36,381 nucleotides of DNA from an uncultured Bacilli bacterium (GTDB taxonomy: Bacteria > Bacillota_I > Bacilli_A > RF39 > UBA660), in assembly GCA_947589515.1 (NCBI GenBank), contig CANQBE010000009.1, positions 1 to 36,381 on the forward strand, written 5' to 3'. A model generated the notes under the pieces. It saw nothing but the letters and a program-made list of their open reading frames with translations, had not been told where the DNA came from and made no database searches. Below, in pieces: positions 10,211 to 20,126 of this stretch; within the stretch, counting starts at the first letter, position 1; each line of letters opens with the position of its first letter. The position numbers and the translations under genes were made by a program.

Positions 10211-10336
10211 ATGGTTGCTTGGAATATTAGTCAAAGCGGTGATATACTATTATTAAATCCTACTATTGTTTCCTGGGACCAATATAAAGCATGTAAAAAA
10301 ATCAAAATATTGTATAATAATGTTGAGGTGAAATAG
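10211..10336 (+). pseudogene. Partial duplicate of the murD 3' end (fragment MVAWNISQSGDILLLNPTIVSWDQYKACKK...)
   Basis: 10217-10294 aligns ungapped to 10037-10114 with 9 mismatches in 78 nt, exactly 180 nt downstream. Confidence 0.85.
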
Positions 10337-10337
10337 T

Positions 10338-10745
10338 ATGCCAATTCCAATTGTACCAAAAAAATATGTGGCTTTAGTACTAATGAAAGCAAAAAGCCAA
10401 ATCTTTAATGAGAATTTTGCTACTACATCAGAACTTAATGAATTTAGATTATTTATGCAGCAAGAATTTAATAAACGCAAAATAGGTGTTGTCATTACAC
10501 AGACATTATTTATAGGAGATTTTAATGTACAAGATGATGTTGTTACTATTACTGATAGATGTTGCTTTGATTTGGAGAGACTTCCTGATAAAATATTGAA
10601 TATTTTAACTGATGAATCTTTAATTTTGGAATTTTTTATGAAAATGGAAACAAAAAGATTAGAAATTTTGAAAAACTTTCCAAAATATTCAGTTGCTGAT
10701 CAATTAGGTAAAAACAAACAGTTGTCTCGTGTATTACTAAAATAG
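10338..10745 (+). CDS. Uncharacterised 135-aa protein
   Basis: Complete ORF with SD (gaggtg) upstream of ATG10338; no family recognised. Confidence 0.6.
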   Translation: MPIPIVPKKYVALVLMKAKSQIFNENFATTSELNEFRLFMQQEFNKRKIGVVITQTLFIGDFNVQDDVVTITDRCCFDLERLPDKILNILTDESLILEFFMKMETKRLEILKNFPKYSVADQLGKNKQLSRVLLK

Positions 10746-10870
10746 GATAGTAAACGAATATCAAATATAAAATATGAATGTCTTCTTTCAAATATGAATG
10801 AACTGAATTACGGTTATTTTTAAAAATTTATAAAAATTATGATATTTTAGAAATAGAAAGGGAAAAATTT

Positions 10871-12103
10871 ATGAAAATTATTGATGTAAAAGGAAGAGAA
10901 ATATTAGATTCTAGGGGAAATCCTACTGTAGAAGTAGATGTCGTTTTAGAAGATGGAACTTTAGGTAGAGCAGCTGTACCAAGTGGAGCATCTACTGGAG
11001 AAAGAGAAGCTTTAGAAATGCGTGATGGTGGTACTCGTTTTATGGGAAAAGGCGTTTTAAATGCTGTCGCAAATGTAAATGGACCACTTCGCAATTTGGT
11101 AATCGGAATGGATGCAGAAAATCAAAAAGAACTTGATTATGCGATGATTGAAGCAGATGGTACCAAGACGAAATCTAAATTTGGTGCAAATGCCATTCTA
11201 GGAATTAGTATGGCAGCTATGAAAGCCAGTGCCCTTCAAAAAAAATTATCACTTTATCGCTATATTGGAAATGGCACTACTTTACCAGTACCTATGATGA
11301 ATATCATCAATGGTGGTGCTCATGCAGATAATAAACTTGATTTTCAAGAGTTTATGATTGTACCTCAAGCCGATACTATTCATGATCGTGTTAGAATTGG
11401 TGCAGAAGTTTTTCATAATCTAAAAAAAGTATTAAATAGTAAGAACCTAGCTACTGGTGTTGGTGATGAAGGAGGTTTTGCTCCTGATTTACAATCTAAT
11501 ACGGAAGGATTTGAATTAATCATGGAAGCCATCCAAAAAGCCGGATATGTACCAGGTAAGGATGTATGTATCGCAATTGATGTTGCTGCTAGTGAATTCT
11601 ATGATAAAGAAACGGGTAAATACAATCTAGTTGGTGAAAATAGATGTCTAACAACAGATGAATTAATAGCCTTTTATCAAGAATTAGTAAATAAATATCC
11701 TATTATTTCGATAGAAGATCCAGTCGATGAAAATGATTGGGATGGCTTTACCAAAATTACTAGTATACTTGGTGATAAGGTTCAATTAGTTGGTGATGAT
11801 TTATTTGTAACCAATAAAGAGTGTTTACAAATGGGAATTGATAAACATGCTGGAAATGCTATTCTTTTAAAAGTAAATCAAATAGGTACAATTACTGAAA
11901 CTTTAGAAACAATTGAACTAGCAAGGAAACATGGTTACAAAACAATTATTTCGCATCGCAGTGGTGAAACAGAAGATACAACAATTGCTGATTTAGCAGT
12001 AGGACTTGACCTAGGGCAAATCAAAACAGGTTCCATGTCTAGAACGGATCGTATTTGTAAATATAATCAATTAATGAGAATTGAAGAAGAATTAAACAAA
12101 TAA
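10871..12103 (+). CDS. eno: Enolase
   Basis: [50 protein letters not shown]. Confidence 0.98.
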   Translation: MKIIDVKGREILDSRGNPTVEVDVVLEDGTLGRAAVPSGASTGEREALEMRDGGTRFMGKGVLNAVANVNGPLRNLVIGMDAENQKELDYAMIEADGTKTKSKFGANAILGISMAAMKASALQKKLSLYRYIGNGTTLPVPMMNIINGGAHADNKLDFQEFMIVPQADTIHDRVRIGAEVFHNLKKVLNSKNLATGVGDEGGFAPDLQSNTEGFELIMEAIQKAGYVPGKDVCIAIDVAASEFYDKETGKYNLVGENRCLTTDELIAFYQELVNKYPIISIEDPVDENDWDGFTKITSILGDKVQLVGDDLFVTNKECLQMGIDKHAGNAILLKVNQIGTITETLETIELARKHGYKTIISHRSGETEDTTIADLAVGLDLGQIKTGSMSRTDRICKYNQLMRIEEELNK

Positions 12104-12126
12104 AAGTCATCAAATGACTTTTTTTG
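12103..12126 (+). terminator. Terminator after eno
   Basis: AAAGTCAT-CAA-ATGACTTT plus T-tract. Confidence 0.85.
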
Positions 12127-12192
12127 GTGAAAGAATATTTGAAATCAAAAACGGAAAATCTATGATAAAATAAAAAAGTAGTAGGTGATTTC

Positions 12193-13959
12193 ATGTCAAA
12201 ATTAAAAGAAAGTATGAAAGAGACAAAAACAAATCTAAAAATGTCCTGGTACTTTATCAAAAAGAAAAAGAAAAATCTGATTATGATGAGTATTTTGTCT
12301 ATCTTAATATCAGGAAGCAGTATCATTTTACCTATTTTGTCTGCTCAATTATTACTCAAACTTACCAATGGTTTATTAGAAGAATTATTAGGAGTATCTC
12401 TATTCATCTTTGGTATTGAAATCAGTAGAAATTTAATCTTTTTTTTCTTTCAAAAAATAACTCAAAAATACATGATTGAAACAGTAACAGATGTACAAAT
12501 GGAAATGTTCCAAGAAATTCTACAAATTGAAATTTCTGAAATGGATAAAAATAGTAGTGGGACATTTATAGATCGAATGAAAGATGATACCCAAGATATT
12601 ATTAATATTTTCTCCGATTTAATTAACTGTTTTATCGATTTTCTTTCTAATGTCGGAATATTAGTTGCTTCCTTTTTTGTCAGTATTCCAATGTTTTTCT
12701 ACTTCTTAATAACCTCTTGTATCATTGGATATATTAATAGAAAAGAAAGAAATATTTATTATGAAAGAAGTAAAATTTATCGAAGAATTAAAGAAAAAAC
12801 AACCGGTTTAGCTTCAGAATTTATTAGAGGACTTCGTGATGTAAAATTATTAAATGGAAAAGAAGGCATCTTAAAACAAACTAAAAAAGAAATAGATATG
12901 GTTAATCAAGAACGAATTTCTATGGAAAAAACAAGTTGGAAATTTCGTTTTCTATCAAATAATGTAAGAGATTTTTTTGATGTTATTTTTATATTTTTAG
13001 GAATAATTCTAGTATATCGTAAAAGTCTAGCCATCTCTAGTTTTTTAGTTTTACATATGTATCGAGGAAGAATAGAAAACTTATTAGAGTTTTATAATCG
13101 TTTTATGGATTTAATAAAAAGGTATAATTTAAGTGCAACCAGAGTATATGAAGTACTAGGAACCTACTTTAAAAAGGAACCAAAAACAGGAAAACAATTA
13201 CCATCTGTAATAGGTAAAATAGAATTTCAAAAAGTAAGTTTTGCTTATACAGAAGAAGAGGTATTAAAAAATATTAGCTTCACAATTAACCCTGGAGAAA
13301 GAGTAGGTTTTGTTGGAACTAGTGGTAGTGGAAAAAGTACCATCTTTTATTTATTAACGAAGTTATATCCATTAGAAAAAGGAAAAATATTAATAGATGG
13401 AATAGATATTCAAGAAATATCGAATAATTCTTTAAGAAGTAATATTTCTCTGATTACTCAAAACCCTTATATTTTCAATTTTACAGTATTAGAAAATTTA
13501 AAGATAGCAAATCCAAATCTAACGAAAGAAGAGATAATAGAAGCATGTAAGAAAGCAGAAATCTATGATAAAATTAGTGAGTTAGAAAAAGGATTTGATA
13601 CCATAGTAGGAGAGGGAGGAGTAACATTATCAGGAGGAGAAAAACAACGTTTAGCTATCGCTAGAAGTCTACTGAAAAAAAGTAACATTTTACTTTTTGA
13701 CGAAGCAACTAGTTCTTTAGATAATATGACCCAAGATAAAGTACAAAAGGCAATCTATGGATTAGATCATAATAAGACAATTTTAATTATTGCCCATCGT
13801 TTATCAACGGTTGTGCATTGCGATAAAATAGTAATGCTAGAAAAAGGAAAAATAATAGATATTGGAACACATCAAGAATTACTAAAACGATGCCAAAAAT
13901 ACCAAAATTTATTTCAATATGAAGAAGTAAAAAATTATGAAAAAGATGAAATAAGATGA
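12193..13959 (+). CDS. ABC exporter (fused TM domain + ATPase)
   Basis: GTSGSGKSTIFYLL Walker A, TLSGGEKQRLAIARSLL, LLFDEATSSLDN; N-terminal six-TM domain. Confidence 0.92.
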   Translation: MSKLKESMKETKTNLKMSWYFIKKKKKNLIMMSILSILISGSSIILPILSAQLLLKLTNGLLEELLGVSLFIFGIEISRNLIFFFFQKITQKYMIETVTDVQMEMFQEILQIEISEMDKNSSGTFIDRMKDDTQDIINIFSDLINCFIDFLSNVGILVASFFVSIPMFFYFLITSCIIGYINRKERNIYYERSKIYRRIKEKTTGLASEFIRGLRDVKLLNGKEGILKQTKKEIDMVNQERISMEKTSWKFRFLSNNVRDFFDVIFIFLGIILVYRKSLAISSFLVLHMYRGRIENLLEFYNRFMDLIKRYNLSATRVYEVLGTYFKKEPKTGKQLPSVIGKIEFQKVSFAYTEEEVLKNISFTINPGERVGFVGTSGSGKSTIFYLLTKLYPLEKGKILIDGIDIQEISNNSLRSNISLITQNPYIFNFTVLENLKIANPNLTKEEIIEACKKAEIYDKISELEKGFDTIVGEGGVTLSGGEKQRLAIARSLLKKSNILLFDEATSSLDNMTQDKVQKAIYGLDHNKTILIIAHRLSTVVHCDKIVMLEKGKIIDIGTHQELLKRCQKYQNLFQYEEVKNYEKDEIR

Positions 13960-13998
13960 AAAAAAGAGGTGTTCTTCCTAAGAATAACTCTTTTTTAC
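13960..13998 (+). terminator. Terminator after ABC exporter
   Basis: AAAAAGAGgtgTTCTT...AAGAAtaACTCTTTTT imperfect hairpin and T-tract. Confidence 0.65.
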
Positions 13999-14025
13999 TT
14001 TTCATACACTAAAATAGGTGATGAA

Positions 14026-14490
14026 ATGAAAATCGATTTTAAAAAGTTACTTTATCATATTTTTATTCCTGTCTTTTTAGGAAGTCTCATTGGCTTTATT
14101 ACAGCATCTTCTAATAATTATGCAGATTTAAACCAGCCAGTATTTGCTCCACCAGGAATCATCTTTCCCATTGTATGGACCATTCTATATATTTTAATGG
14201 GAATATCTAGTTATTTAATTTCTCAATCTGATTCGAATCAAAAAGAAGAAGCCTTAGTTATTTACGCAATTCAACTATTAGTAAATTTATTATGGAGTAT
14301 TTGGTTCTTTTTATGTAAATGGTATTTATTTTCTTTCTTCTGGATTTTATTGTTAATTGTTCTAGTGGTTTGGATGATCATTAAATTTTATCAAATTTCT
14401 AAAACTAGCGCATATCTGCAAATTCCATATTTATTATGGTTAGTATTTGCTGGTATCCTGAATTTATTTGTTTATTTATTAAATATGTGA
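14026..14490 (+). CDS. TspO/MBR family protein
   Basis: Five-TM protein with LNQPVFAPPGIIFPIVWTILYILMGIS motif; ATG14026 after AGGTG. Confidence 0.87.
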   Translation: MKIDFKKLLYHIFIPVFLGSLIGFITASSNNYADLNQPVFAPPGIIFPIVWTILYILMGISSYLISQSDSNQKEEALVIYAIQLLVNLLWSIWFFLCKWYLFSFFWILLLIVLVVWMIIKFYQISKTSAYLQIPYLLWLVFAGILNLFVYLLNM

Positions 14491-14514
14491 TATGATTACT
14501 TTAGGGGATGTATT

Positions 14515-15147
14515 ATGATAATTAATGATATTCTAGGGTATTGGCAACTAGATAAATCATACCGTTTTTATAGCGGTCAAATTATAGTACAGCAAAATGG
14601 TTGGTTTGAAGGTGTTATGAGATTAACTTCTTTTTCTCATGACATTCAGGATGATATGGGCTTTGTTTTTGGTATTTATCATGAAAAAAAAGTAATAGAC
14701 TTATTTTATTGTTCATCAAATGATATTCTTCGCTTATATTGTGATTTTCAAAATAATAATCATAATAGTAATTTATATCGTGTGGAACTAATTACTCAAG
14801 AAGAAATCAAAATGGTCAATTCTTCTTTCACTGTCAGACAAAACAATTCAGATACCTTAAATGAGATAAAATTTAAAACGGGAATTGAAAAATCTCAAAT
14901 ATACCGAAATGGAATGGAATTATATCAAAAATTTTATGCAATCCAAGATAGATATACAGAGGCAGTACTAAAAAGTTATTGGAATCTTAAATATCAAAAA
15001 ATAGATATTTCAATTTTATTAGATAGTTATCAAAAAAATCAAAATGCAAAGGAAATCGTTGGCGCTAACTATCAAAAATATTTAGAGAAAAAATACTGCT
15101 GCAACAAGTTAGGACCAAACTTAATCAAAGTGAATAAGTTAAAATAA
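14515..15147 (+). CDS. Uncharacterised 210-aa protein
   Basis: Complete ORF; no family recognised. Confidence 0.6.
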   Translation: MIINDILGYWQLDKSYRFYSGQIIVQQNGWFEGVMRLTSFSHDIQDDMGFVFGIYHEKKVIDLFYCSSNDILRLYCDFQNNNHNSNLYRVELITQEEIKMVNSSFTVRQNNSDTLNEIKFKTGIEKSQIYRNGMELYQKFYAIQDRYTEAVLKSYWNLKYQKIDISILLDSYQKNQNAKEIVGANYQKYLEKKYCCNKLGPNLIKVNKLK

Positions 15148-15202
15148 AGTTGATTTCTAACTAGTTCTATGCTAAAATAATTAACAGTTGTGGAGGAATA
15201 TT

Positions 15203-15418
15203 ATGCAGACTATATTATTAATTATATCCATTTTATTAATTGTGATTGTATTATTACAGAGTAATAAAGCTGAAAGTGGTGCTCAGATTATTTCCGGAGG
15301 TAATTCAGACTTATTTTCAAATCGTAAAGAAAGAGGTAGCGAACTAGTAATTACACGAATTACTTTTGTATTAGGAATGGCTTTCTTTATCATTAGTTTA
15401 GTAATGGAATTTATTTAA
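15203..15418 (+). CDS. secG: Preprotein translocase subunit SecG
   Basis: MQTILLIISILLIVIVLLQSNKAESGAQIISGG..DLFSNRKERGSE..ITR; located directly before rnr. Confidence 0.9.
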   Translation: MQTILLIISILLIVIVLLQSNKAESGAQIISGGNSDLFSNRKERGSELVITRITFVLGMAFFIISLVMEFI

Positions 15419-15435
15419 AATAACAAAGTGACAAG

Positions 15436-15460
15436 AAGAGCGTTTGGCTCTTTTTTTTTG
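15436..15460 (+). terminator. Terminator after secG
   Basis: AAGAGC-gtttg-GCTCTT plus T9. Confidence 0.85.
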
Positions 15461-15516
15461 TTGTGTAAATCACAAAACTGACCTATAATAGAATTAGAAA
15501 GAATCAGGTGATTTTC

Positions 15517-17637
15517 TTGGAAGAAAAGATATTAGATTTATTAAATCGTAAAAATAAAGCATTAAGTATTGAAGAACTAAATCATTTACTAGAGTTGAAA
15601 ACAGTTGAAGAGTTCCGTGAATTAGAAGATACTATTAATAAAATGTGTTGTGAATATACAATTTATCGTACGAATAAAAATAGATATATGACATTTGATA
15701 GAAGCCCATTAAAGAAAGGAATTTTAAGAGTTAATAAAAAGGGATATGGCTTTGTTGAAATACCAGAGGAAGAAGATATTTATATCGAATCTAGTAATAT
15801 GAACGGAGCATTACATAATGATTTAGTAGTTGCTGAAATAACAGGTCATAAAGAAAAAAATAAATTAGAAGGAAGAATTTTAAAAATATTAGATAGAAAA
15901 TTAAATTTTGTGATTGGTGAATTTTATTTAGAAAACAACTATGGTCATTTAATTTTAGATGAAGAAAATTTAAAAATGAATATTATAATTGAACCACAAT
16001 GCATTCATGGTGCTGTTGATGGTCATAAAGTACAAGTTCATTTATTAAAGCAAGGTGACAACAATACATATTATGGAGAAGTAGTAAAAATATTAGGTCA
16101 TAAAAATAATCCAGGAGTAGATATTCTATCTATTGTTTATAAATACGAAATTAACGATACTTTTCCAGAAGAAGTAGAAGAGGAATTAAAGACAATTCCA
16201 AATGAAGTAACAACGGAAGATAAAAAAAATCGAAAAGACTTAACCAATGAAGTTATTTTTACGATAGATGGTGCTGATACTAAGGATATTGATGATGCTG
16301 TATCAATCAAAAAATTAGAAAATGGTAATTATCAATTAGGAGTTCACATTGCTGATGTTAGTTATTACGTAAAAGAAGGTACAGCCTTAGATATCAATGC
16401 GATGGATCGTGGAACCAGTGTTTATTTAGTAGATAGAGTAATTCCTATGTTACCACATCAACTATCCAATGGAATTTGCTCTTTAAATGAAGGAGCAGAA
16501 AGACTTACCATTTCCTGTGTAATGGAAATTGACCAAACAGGTAAAATTGTCGATTATGACATTTTTGAAAGTTATATTAAGTCCCGTAAAAAGATGACTT
16601 ACACGGCAGTTAATAGCATTTTAGAAAAAAATATCATTCCAGAAGGATATGAAGAATTTGCCGATGATTTAAAAATGATGGCTGAATTGGCTAAAATATT
16701 AAGGAAAAACAAACTAGCACGTGGATACTTAGATTTTGATGTCGATGAAGCAAAAATTTTAGTAGATGAAAAATGTCATCCTACGGATATTGTTTTAAGA
16801 GAAAGAGGAGTAGGAGAAAACTTAATTGAAGACTTTATGATTATTGCCAACGAATGTGTTGCTACTCATATTTTCTATATGGAATTACCATTTATTTACC
16901 GTGTTCATGAAATACCAAAAGAAGAAAGAATTCATGATTTTCTATCTTACATTGGTACTTTAGGATATATTTATAAAGGTAATATGAAAGATAATAGTCC
17001 AAAAGAAATACAAGGATTATTAAATTATTTAAAAGATAAAAAAGAATTTAAAATTTTATCTAGTCTTCTTCTTCGTAGTATGCAAAAAGCAGTTTATAAG
17101 GCTGAAAATTTAGGACATTATGGTTTAGCTAGTAAATGTTATACACATTTTACTTCACCAATTCGAAGATATCCAGATACTACTGTCCATCGCTTATTAC
17201 GTACGTATTTATTTCAACATGATTTGAGTAATGACACATTACATCATTGGGAAGAGAAATTACCAGTAGTTGCTGAAATTGCTTCTAGTCGTGAAAAAGC
17301 CTCTGTCAATTGTGAACGAGAAGTAGAAGATATGAAAATGGCAGAGTATATGGAAGACCATATTGGAGAAGAATATGAAGGTATGATATCTGGTGTTATG
17401 AATTTTGGTATCTTCATACAATTAGATAACTTGATTGAAGGATTATGCCGTTTATCTGATTTAAAAGAATTTTTCCACTATGATGAAAAAAACATGTGCG
17501 TAGTTGGCGAAAAAACCAAAACGAGATATGGTTTAGGAGATAGAGTTCTTATTAAAGTGGTAAGAGCCTCTAAAGAGGAACAAACAATTGATTTCGAAAT
17601 TATCAAAAAAATAGAAGAAACTGTTGAAGAAAAGTGA
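15517..17637 (+). CDS. rnr: Ribonuclease R (probable TTG start)
   Basis: RNB motifs FTIDGADTKDIDDAVSI, CYTHFTSPIRRYPDTTVHR, C-terminal S1 domain (GMISGVMNFGIFIQL); SD AGGTGA precedes TTG15517. Confidence 0.94.
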   Translation: MEEKILDLLNRKNKALSIEELNHLLELKTVEEFRELEDTINKMCCEYTIYRTNKNRYMTFDRSPLKKGILRVNKKGYGFVEIPEEEDIYIESSNMNGALHNDLVVAEITGHKEKNKLEGRILKILDRKLNFVIGEFYLENNYGHLILDEENLKMNIIIEPQCIHGAVDGHKVQVHLLKQGDNNTYYGEVVKILGHKNNPGVDILSIVYKYEINDTFPEEVEEELKTIPNEVTTEDKKNRKDLTNEVIFTIDGADTKDIDDAVSIKKLENGNYQLGVHIADVSYYVKEGTALDINAMDRGTSVYLVDRVIPMLPHQLSNGICSLNEGAERLTISCVMEIDQTGKIVDYDIFESYIKSRKKMTYTAVNSILEKNIIPEGYEEFADDLKMMAELAKILRKNKLARGYLDFDVDEAKILVDEKCHPTDIVLRERGVGENLIEDFMIIANECVATHIFYMELPFIYRVHEIPKEERIHDFLSYIGTLGYIYKGNMKDNSPKEIQGLLNYLKDKKEFKILSSLLLRSMQKAVYKAENLGHYGLASKCYTHFTSPIRRYPDTTVHRLLRTYLFQHDLSNDTLHHWEEKLPVVAEIASSREKASVNCEREVEDMKMAEYMEDHIGEEYEGMISGVMNFGIFIQLDNLIEGLCRLSDLKEFFHYDEKNMCVVGEKTKTRYGLGDRVLIKVVRASKEEQTIDFEIIKKIEETVEEK

Positions 17638-17647
17638 GTTGGGTAGT

Positions 17648-18790
17648 ATGAAAAGGGTAATTGTTAGAAATAGTTTATTGATTATCATTACTCTTTTTTG
17701 CGCAGTTTTCATTTTATATCAAAATCATAGTTTTTCTATTTTAAAAGAAGAAAGCGAACCGCAAGAAGAAATTACCAAGGATAAAAGACTATCCTTAATT
17801 ATGGTTGGTGATGGATTAATTCATAATACGGTTTATGAGGATGCTAAGATAGAATCAGGGTATGATTTTAAACCAATGTTAGAAAAAATTAAGCCCATTG
17901 TATCATCTTATGATTTAGCATTTTATAATCAAGAATCCATTCTAGGAGGATTAGAATTAGGTCTTTCTAATTACCCAGCTTTTAATTCGCCTTATGAAGT
18001 TGGAGATGCTTTTATAGATTCAGGATTTAATTTAGTTTCATTAGCAAATAATCATACTTTAGATAGAGGAGAAAAAGCTATTTTAAATTCAATCAATTAT
18101 TGGAAAGATAAGGATGTCTATACATCAGGTTCTTATGCTTCTAGTGAAGAACGCAATCAAGTAGTAATTAAAGAAATGAATGGGATTACGTATGGTTTAT
18201 TATCTTATACTTGTTGGACCAATGGCTTACACGTTCCTAGTGGCAAAAACTATTTATTGAATCAGTATGAAGAGCAAACGGTAAAACAAGATATCGAAAA
18301 GATAAGAGATCAAGTGGATTTATTAATGGTATCAATGCACTATGGAACAGAATATACTCATATACCAGATCAACAACAAAGAGAAATTTCTAATTATCTA
18401 GCAAGCCTAGGAGTAGATATTATCATAGGACATCATCCTCATGTAGTACAGCCAATTGAATTTATCGATGATACCTTAGTCATTTATTCATTAGGTAACT
18501 TTTTATCTGGACAACAAGGCATAGAAAGATTAATTGGATTAATGGTATCTGTTGATGTAGTAAAAGATTCCATAACAGATGAAATTCATCTCGAAAATGT
18601 AGAAGCAGAATTAACTTATACTTATAGTGATTATCAAAAAGGTCGAAGAGGTAATTATAAGGTATACCCTTTTACTCAATTAACAGAAGATATTTTACCA
18701 AATTATGCAACATATTATAATAAATATATGGATATTGTGGTACATGGAGATACTAGAATAGGAAAGAGTGATTATAGTGGAAATTATTAA
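17648..18790 (+). CDS. CapA/PgsA-family metallophosphatase-like protein, membrane-anchored
   Basis: LSLIMVGDGLIHNTVY, SLANNHTLDRG, IIGHHPHVVQPIE, VIYSLGNFLSGQ. Confidence 0.9.
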   Translation: MKRVIVRNSLLIIITLFCAVFILYQNHSFSILKEESEPQEEITKDKRLSLIMVGDGLIHNTVYEDAKIESGYDFKPMLEKIKPIVSSYDLAFYNQESILGGLELGLSNYPAFNSPYEVGDAFIDSGFNLVSLANNHTLDRGEKAILNSINYWKDKDVYTSGSYASSEERNQVVIKEMNGITYGLLSYTCWTNGLHVPSGKNYLLNQYEEQTVKQDIEKIRDQVDLLMVSMHYGTEYTHIPDQQQREISNYLASLGVDIIIGHHPHVVQPIEFIDDTLVIYSLGNFLSGQQGIERLIGLMVSVDVVKDSITDEIHLENVEAELTYTYSDYQKGRRGNYKVYPFTQLTEDILPNYATYYNKYMDIVVHGDTRIGKSDYSGNY

Positions 18791-19217
18791 TAGAGTAGCA
18801 AGACATGATTATTTTATTGAAGAAGAATATGAATGTGGAATTGTATTAACAGGAACTGAAATTAAATCAATTAGAGATGGAAAAGCAAATATTAAAGATA
18901 GTTATGGTATTGTTAGAAAAGGTGAAGTCTTTCTATTAAATATGTTTATTAGTCATTATAAAGAAGGAAATATTTTTAATCATAATGAAACCAGAACCAG
19001 AAAGTTACTTTTACATAAAACGGAGATTCGTAAACTAAGTGATAAAATAAAGTTAGAAGGTTATACACTAATTCCATTAAAGATTTATTTTGTAAGAAAT
19101 AAAGCCAAAGTATTATTGGGGTTATGTAAAGGTAAACATAATTTTGATAAAAGGGAAAGTATGAAAGAACAGGATATCAAAAGACAAGTGGCAAAAGCTC
19201 AGAAAAATCTTTATTAA
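18777..19217 (+). CDS. smpB: SsrA-binding protein SmpB (probable GTG start, overlaps capA end)
   Basis: NRVARHDYFIEEEYECGIVLTGTEIKSIRDGKANIKDSY...KGKHNFDKRESMKEQD. Confidence 0.96.
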   Translation: MEIINRVARHDYFIEEEYECGIVLTGTEIKSIRDGKANIKDSYGIVRKGEVFLLNMFISHYKEGNIFNHNETRTRKLLLHKTEIRKLSDKIKLEGYTLIPLKIYFVRNKAKVLLGLCKGKHNFDKRESMKEQDIKRQVAKAQKNLY

Positions 19218-19232
19218 TGGTAATATTATCCA

Positions 19233-19261
19233 TTGAAATATAAACGTAATTATGTTATAAT
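19233..19261 (+). promoter_or_regulatory. Sigma-A promoter of ssrA
   Basis: TTGAAA (19233-19238), 17-nt spacer, TATAAT (19256-19261), 12 nt before tmRNA 5' end. Confidence 0.8.
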
Positions 19262-19273
19262 TACGACACATAT

Positions 19274-19625
19274 GGGGCTGCTTTGGTTTCGACAGGATTA
19301 GTGGAACAAGAATGGCAAGTAGATGGCAATCTTAAAATGCATCAGTTAAATATAACTGGAAACAATTATTCAATGGCTTACGCTGCTTAATAAAGCATAT
19401 AGCGTAGCGCTTCTATAAAAATCTTACCTGTGGATTTTCTTAGAGGCTCGATTTTAGCAGGTTATATTACTATGATGTCTATAGTAGTAATGAATTTTAT
19501 AGACTGGTTATATCAACATTCGTTAACTAGTTTTTGATATGACGAGATTGTGTAGTTAACTAAACTTGTAGATATTCTTGAAGATCTAGTTTTGGACAGG
19601 AGTTCGATTCTCCTCAGCTCCACCA
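19274..19625 (+). ncRNA. ssrA: Transfer-messenger RNA; tag ORF 19358-19393 reads GNNYSMAYAA
   Basis: GGGGCTGctttggtttcgacaggat 5' end; 3' ggagttcgattctcctCAGCTCCACCA pairs with 5' GGGGCTG; tag ends in AYAA followed by TAATAA. Confidence 0.97.
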
Positions 19626-19635
19626 TATTGAATTT

Positions 19636-19667
19636 AACTCTTATTTATTAAGGGTTTTAATTTTTTA
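19636..19667 (+). terminator. Terminator after tmRNA
   Basis: AACTCTTA-tttat-TAAGGGTT hairpin followed by T-rich stretch. Confidence 0.7.
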
Positions 19668-19684
19668 GGTACTATTTAGGTACT
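19664..19684. repeat. Tandem 10-bp direct repeat TTTAGGTACT-A-TTTAGGTACT
   Basis: Two perfect copies with 11-bp period just 3' of tmRNA. Confidence 0.8.
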
Positions 19685-19940
19685 TTTTTTGTTTGCAAGA
19701 AATATTTAAGAAAAATGAAAACAAAGTCGGTATAATATAAATGAGTATGATACAAATAAGTAGAAAAAATAGTATTTTTTAATATACATTTATCATACTA
19801 ATATTAGTAGAAAATATTAAACTAAATAATTGACAAAAACTGCCAAATAGTGTATTATAATGGGCTAAATCCAGTTGCACTTGTAAATTATTTATGCTAT
19901 AGTATAATTGAAAATATTAGGATGAAAGGGAGGATGCATT

Positions 19941-20111
19941 ATGAAATTGGAAAAGAAAACTTTTACATCAATAGCTAATAAATTTAAAGTAAAAAATATG
20001 ATTAAAGATGCTAAAGTAAAAGGTATTATAAAACCACATACAGAAGCATTCGAAAAATTTCCTACTAAGAATGAAACTCATAAAGGTAATGCTGATTACT
20101 TTTTAAATTAA
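19941..20111 (+). CDS. Small 56-aa basic protein, candidate antitoxin
   Basis: ATG19941 after GGGAGG; MKLEKKTFTSIANKFKVKNMIKDAKVKGIIKPHTEAFEKFPTKNETHKGNADYFLN; stop 16 nt before the next start. Absent from the ORF track. Confidence 0.65.
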   Translation: MKLEKKTFTSIANKFKVKNMIKDAKVKGIIKPHTEAFEKFPTKNETHKGNADYFLN

Positions 20112-20126
20112 GGAGTGATTTTTACT

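Noticed and set aside
10253-10495. Minus-strand 80-aa ORF antisense to the murD fragment/orphan gene
   Set aside because: No SD; the opposite-strand ORF has better start signals.
12039-12326. Minus-strand ORF across the eno terminator
   Set aside because: Overlaps two confident genes and a terminator; F/L/I-rich artefact.
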